Positions 5,061 through 7,492 of a stretch of 7,492 bases of DNA are shown here, piece by piece. Source of the stretch: Acidobacteriota bacterium. GTDB lineage: Bacteria > Acidobacteriota > Terriglobia > Bryobacterales > Bryobacteraceae. Position 1 is the stretch's first letter. Every line of letters starts with the position of its first letter. Below the pieces are notes generated by a model, which saw nothing but the letters and a program-made list of their open reading frames with translations, ran no database searches and was not told the DNA's origin. A program made the position numbers and the translations under genes. The stretch spans positions 1 through 7,492 of the forward strand of contig CANNLB010000104.1 of assembly GCA_947505565.1 (NCBI GenBank), written 5' to 3'.

Positions 5061-7492
5061 ATGGCTAGCTTCGCAATTCGAAATCCCTACTTCATTATCG
5101 TCCTCTGCCTCATCTGCGCCCTCGTCGGCACGGTCAGCGTCGTCCGCATGCCGGTCGACCTCTTCCCTCCTATCAAGCTCCCCGTCGTCGTCGTTGCCAC
5201 GTTCTACTCCGGCATGCCACCCGAGCAGATTGAGTCCAACATCACCGGTCGCTTCGAACGTTTCTTCACGCTCGCTTCCAGCGTGGATCACGTCGAATCC
5301 CGCTCGCTCGCCGGGGTGTCGCTCATCAAAATCTACTTCCAACCCGGCACCGACCCCGATGCCGCCGCCTCCAACATCTCAAACCTCGCCATGGCGAACC
5401 TTCGCCGCCTCCCCCCCGGCACCCTTCCGCCCATCGTACTCAAGTTCGACGCCTCCTCCCTGCCCGTCTGTCTTATCGCCCTCAAAAGCTCCGGCGGCGT
5501 GACGGAAACGCAGCTCCGCGACATCGGCCAATACACCATTCGGACCCAACTCGCTAGCGTCCCCGGCGCCTCCCTGCCGATGCCTTTTGGCGGCAAGTAC
5601 CGCCAGGTGATGGTCTACGTCGATCCGCTCAAACTCGAAGCCCATCAACTCAGCCCCATGGACGTCGTTCGCTCCATCAACGAAGCCAACCTCATCCTGC
5701 CCGCCGGCGAAGTCCGCATCGGGCCCCTCAACTACCCACTCTATACCAACGCCCAAGTCGACGCCATGAACGAAATTGACGCGATCCCGCTCAAGACGGG
5801 CCGCGACCAAGCCACCGTCACCATCGCCGACATCGGCAAGGCCAAGGACGCCGAACAGATCCAACTCAACGTCGTCCGCGTCGACGGCCAACGCAGCGTT
5901 TATCTCCCGGTCCTGAAGCAGGGCGGCGATTCGAACACCATCGCGGTCGTCGACAACACCCGCGCCGCGCTCCCCAAGGTCACCGATGTCCCGGCGGGCA
6001 TCTCGTCCACGGTCGTCTTCGATCAATCCGTCTTCGTCAAAACCGCCATCGACAATCTGCTCCATGAAGGCGGTCTTGGCCTCTTTCTCACCTCCCTGAT
6101 GATCCTCGTCTTCCTCGGCAACCTTCGCGCCACCGCCGCTGTCATGCTCTCCATTCCCCTTTCCGCTCTGGCCACCTTCCTCGTCCTCGGCCTCACCGGT
6201 AGCACGGTTAACACGATGATCCTCGGTGGCCTCGCCCTGGCTTTCTCCCGCCTGATCGATAACTCCGTCGTCGTGCTCGAAAACATCTTTCGCTATCTCG
6301 AAATGGGAAAAAGCCCCCAGGAAGCCGCTGAAATCGGCGGTAACGAAGTAGCCCTGCCCGTCCTTGCTTCCACCCTCACGACGGCCATCGTCTTCTTCCC
6401 GGTCGTGTTCCTCTATGGCGTCAGCCGCTATCTGTTTACTGCCCTCGCCCTCGCTGTCGTCATCTCCCTGTTCGCTTCCTTTTTCGTCGCCCTTACCGTC
6501 GTCCCCCTCTTCTGCTCCCGCCTATTGAAAGCCCACCATCCCGGCCAACGCCGCAGCCTGTTCGGCCGCTTCGTACAGTGGTTCGATGGCCGCTTTGAAG
6601 CGCTCCTGCGCGGTTATGCCTTCGCGGTTGGCCGAACCGCACTCGCCCGCCCGACTCTTACCCTATTCGGCATCCTCCTCGCGTGCGGCCTCAGCTACGC
6701 TCTGTTTCCGCTCCTTAGCGTCAGCTACTTTCCCCGCACCGACGCCGGCCAGTTCGTTATCTCCATCAAAACCCCCGCCGGCACCAACCTCGAAGTTACT
6801 GAACGGGAAACCGAACGCATCGAGAATATCATCCGCAGCGAGATCCCCCCGGCAGATCTGAACTTACTCGTTTCTAACTTAGGCAACGTTCCTGATTTCG
6901 CGGCGATTTACTCCCCCAACGCCGGCCAGAACACCGGCTTCATCCAAGTCAGCCTTAAGGAAGGCCACCAGGTGAGCAGCTTCGAGTACATGCGCCGCGT
7001 CCGAGCCCGTCTGTCCCGCGAGCTCCCCCACATCGCGACTTACTTCCAGTCTGGCGGCCTCGTCGATTCCATTGTCAACCTCGGCCTACCTGCTCCCATT
7101 GACGTCCAGGTGTCCGGCTCCAACCTCCGCCTCGACTACTCGATCGCCAACCGGCTCGCCCGGCAAATCCGCCTGATCCCCGGGGTCAGCGACGCGTTCA
7201 TCCCCCAGGACATTGACGCCCCCGCCCTGCGCCTCGATTTCGACCGCCAGAAAGTCGCTCAGCTCGGCCTAACCCAGCGCGAAGTCGTCTCTAACGTCAT
7301 CACCGCCCTAACTTCATCACAAATGATCGCCCCCAGCTTCTGGACGGACCGACGCTCCGGCCTCGACTACCTCCTCACGGTCCAGTACAACGAAGATCGT
7401 ATCAAGTCCCTTTACGACCTTCGCTCCATCCCCCTCCACAGCGCCCGCTCCTCGGACCCCGTCCGCCTCGACGCCATCACCGAAATGAAAAA
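5061..7492 (+). CDS. RND efflux permease, HAE1-like (3' end cut off by window)
   Basis: I translated this frame codon by codon: 810 codons from the ATG at 5061 to the edge, with no stop or frameshift. Full-length relatives are about 1,020-1,060 residues. It is the proton-driven inner-membrane pump of a tripartite efflux system. TM1 is at about 9-30; the first large periplasmic loop at about 31-335 begins Met-Pro-Val-Asp-Leu-Phe-Pro-Pro; TM2 at about 338-356 ends Phe-Leu-Gly-Asn-Leu-Arg; TM3-TM6 lie at about 360-490; TM7 is at about 534-552; and the second periplasmic loop starts Tyr-Phe-Pro-Arg-Thr-Asp-Ala-Gly near 556. TM4 carries Arg397 and Asp400-Asn401 followed by Val-Val-Val-Leu-Glu-Asn. 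AcrB-type pumps have two Asp residues (407/408) here, so the second acid is replaced by Asn. The TM10 lysine partner lies beyond the window. General layout favours HAE1-like (drug/organic) pumps over CzcA-type metal pumps, but substrate is not assignable. Confidence 0.96.
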   Translation, partial: MASFAIRNPYFIIVLCLICALVGTVSVVRMPVDLFPPIKLPVVVVATFYSGMPPEQIESNITGRFERFFTLASSVDHVESRSLAGVSLIKIYFQPGTDPDAAASNISNLAMANLRRLPPGTLPPIVLKFDASSLPVCLIALKSSGGVTETQLRDIGQYTIRTQLASVPGASLPMPFGGKYRQVMVYVDPLKLEAHQLSPMDVVRSINEANLILPAGEVRIGPLNYPLYTNAQVDAMNEIDAIPLKTGRDQATVTIADIGKAKDAEQIQLNVVRVDGQRSVYLPVLKQGGDSNTIAVVDNTRAALPKVTDVPAGISSTVVFDQSVFVKTAIDNLLHEGGLGLFLTSLMILVFLGNLRATAAVMLSIPLSALATFLVLGLTGSTVNTMILGGLALAFSRLIDNSVVVLENIFRYLEMGKSPQEAAEIGGNEVALPVLASTLTTAIVFFPVVFLYGVSRYLFTALALAVVISLFASFFVALTVVPLFCSRLLKAHHPGQRRSLFGRFVQWFDGRFEALLRGYAFAVGRTALARPTLTLFGILLACGLSYALFPLLSVSYFPRTDAGQFVISIKTPAGTNLEVTERETERIENIIRSEIPPADLNLLVSNLGNVPDFAAIYSPNAGQNTGFIQVSLKEGHQVSSFEYMRRVRARLSRELPHIATYFQSGGLVDSIVNLGLPAPIDVQVSGSNLRLDYSIANRLARQIRLIPGVSDAFIPQDIDAPALRLDFDRQKVAQLGLTQREVVSNVITALTSSQMIAPSFWTDRRSGLDYLLTVQYNEDRIKSLYDLRSIPLHSARSSDPVRLDAITEMK

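Noticed and set aside
4259..5062. 267-codon open frame on the minus strand opposite the adaptor gene
   Set aside because: It is fully antisense to an unmistakable adaptor gene, its product is Gly/Asp/Val/His-rich with no family character, and C-rich codon bias on the coding strand produces such open frames.
5379..6065. 228-codon open frame on the minus strand opposite the RND permease
   Set aside because: It lies wholly within the intact permease gene and has low-complexity Asp/Gly/Val composition without a recognisable domain.
3893..7492. Heavy-metal (CzcA/CusA-type) efflux assignment
   Set aside because: The permease TM4 and loop motifs look HAE1-like, and no His/Met-rich metal-binding segments are visible in the adaptor.
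1..7492. Mobile element, CRISPR, toxin-antitoxin or phage defence system
   Set aside because: No transposase, integrase, tandem spacer-like repeats, small paired genes or defence domains were found on either strand; every long stretch is explained by the six genes.

Overview
The window is a high-GC, densely coding bacterial stretch with six protein genes in two divergent groups around one 82-bp intergenic region. The style of the genes suggests Acidobacteriota, perhaps a Solibacter/Bryobacter relative: a secreted amidohydrolase paired with a secreted ThuA-like protein, an RND pump with a lipoprotein-like adaptor, C/G-ending codons and weak Shine-Dalgarno sequences. This placement is inference from general appearance; there is no rRNA or other marker here.

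Minus-strand group, read right to left from position 3810: a membrane sensor histidine kinase of the HisKA_3 type (3810-2515), its NarL/LuxR-type response regulator (2518-1874), a signal-peptide-bearing metal-dependent amidohydrolase (1853-585) and a secreted ThuA-domain protein (588 to the left edge, cut off). Kinase and regulator overlap by the four bases ATGA, as do amidohydrolase and ThuA. Regulator and amidohydrolase are 20 bp apart. This looks like one operon in which a two-component system is co-transcribed with a periplasmic hydrolytic pair, although a second promoter just before the amidohydrolase cannot be excluded.

Plus-strand group, from 3893: a periplasmic adaptor (membrane fusion protein, 3893-5047), then 13 bp later an HAE1-like RND efflux permease (5061 to the right edge, about 810 codons of an expected 1,020-1,060). 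An outer-membrane channel gene may follow beyond the window. The shared 82-bp control region contains a perfect 8-bp palindrome and a related interrupted inverted repeat, and could let the response regulator control both directions. That is a hypothesis.

No RNA genes, mobile elements, CRISPR arrays, origins or convincing terminators were seen, and no gene-free stretch exceeds 82 bp. Most of the window is recognisable family biology. The points most worth a second look are the linkage of the two-component system to the hydrolase pair, the unusual TM4 proton-relay residues of the RND permease (Arg, then Asp-Asn), the Asp in place of the usual beta-strand-5 metal-binding His of the amidohydrolase, the unassigned sensor domain, and a strong C excess on the plus strand that does not depend on gene direction.
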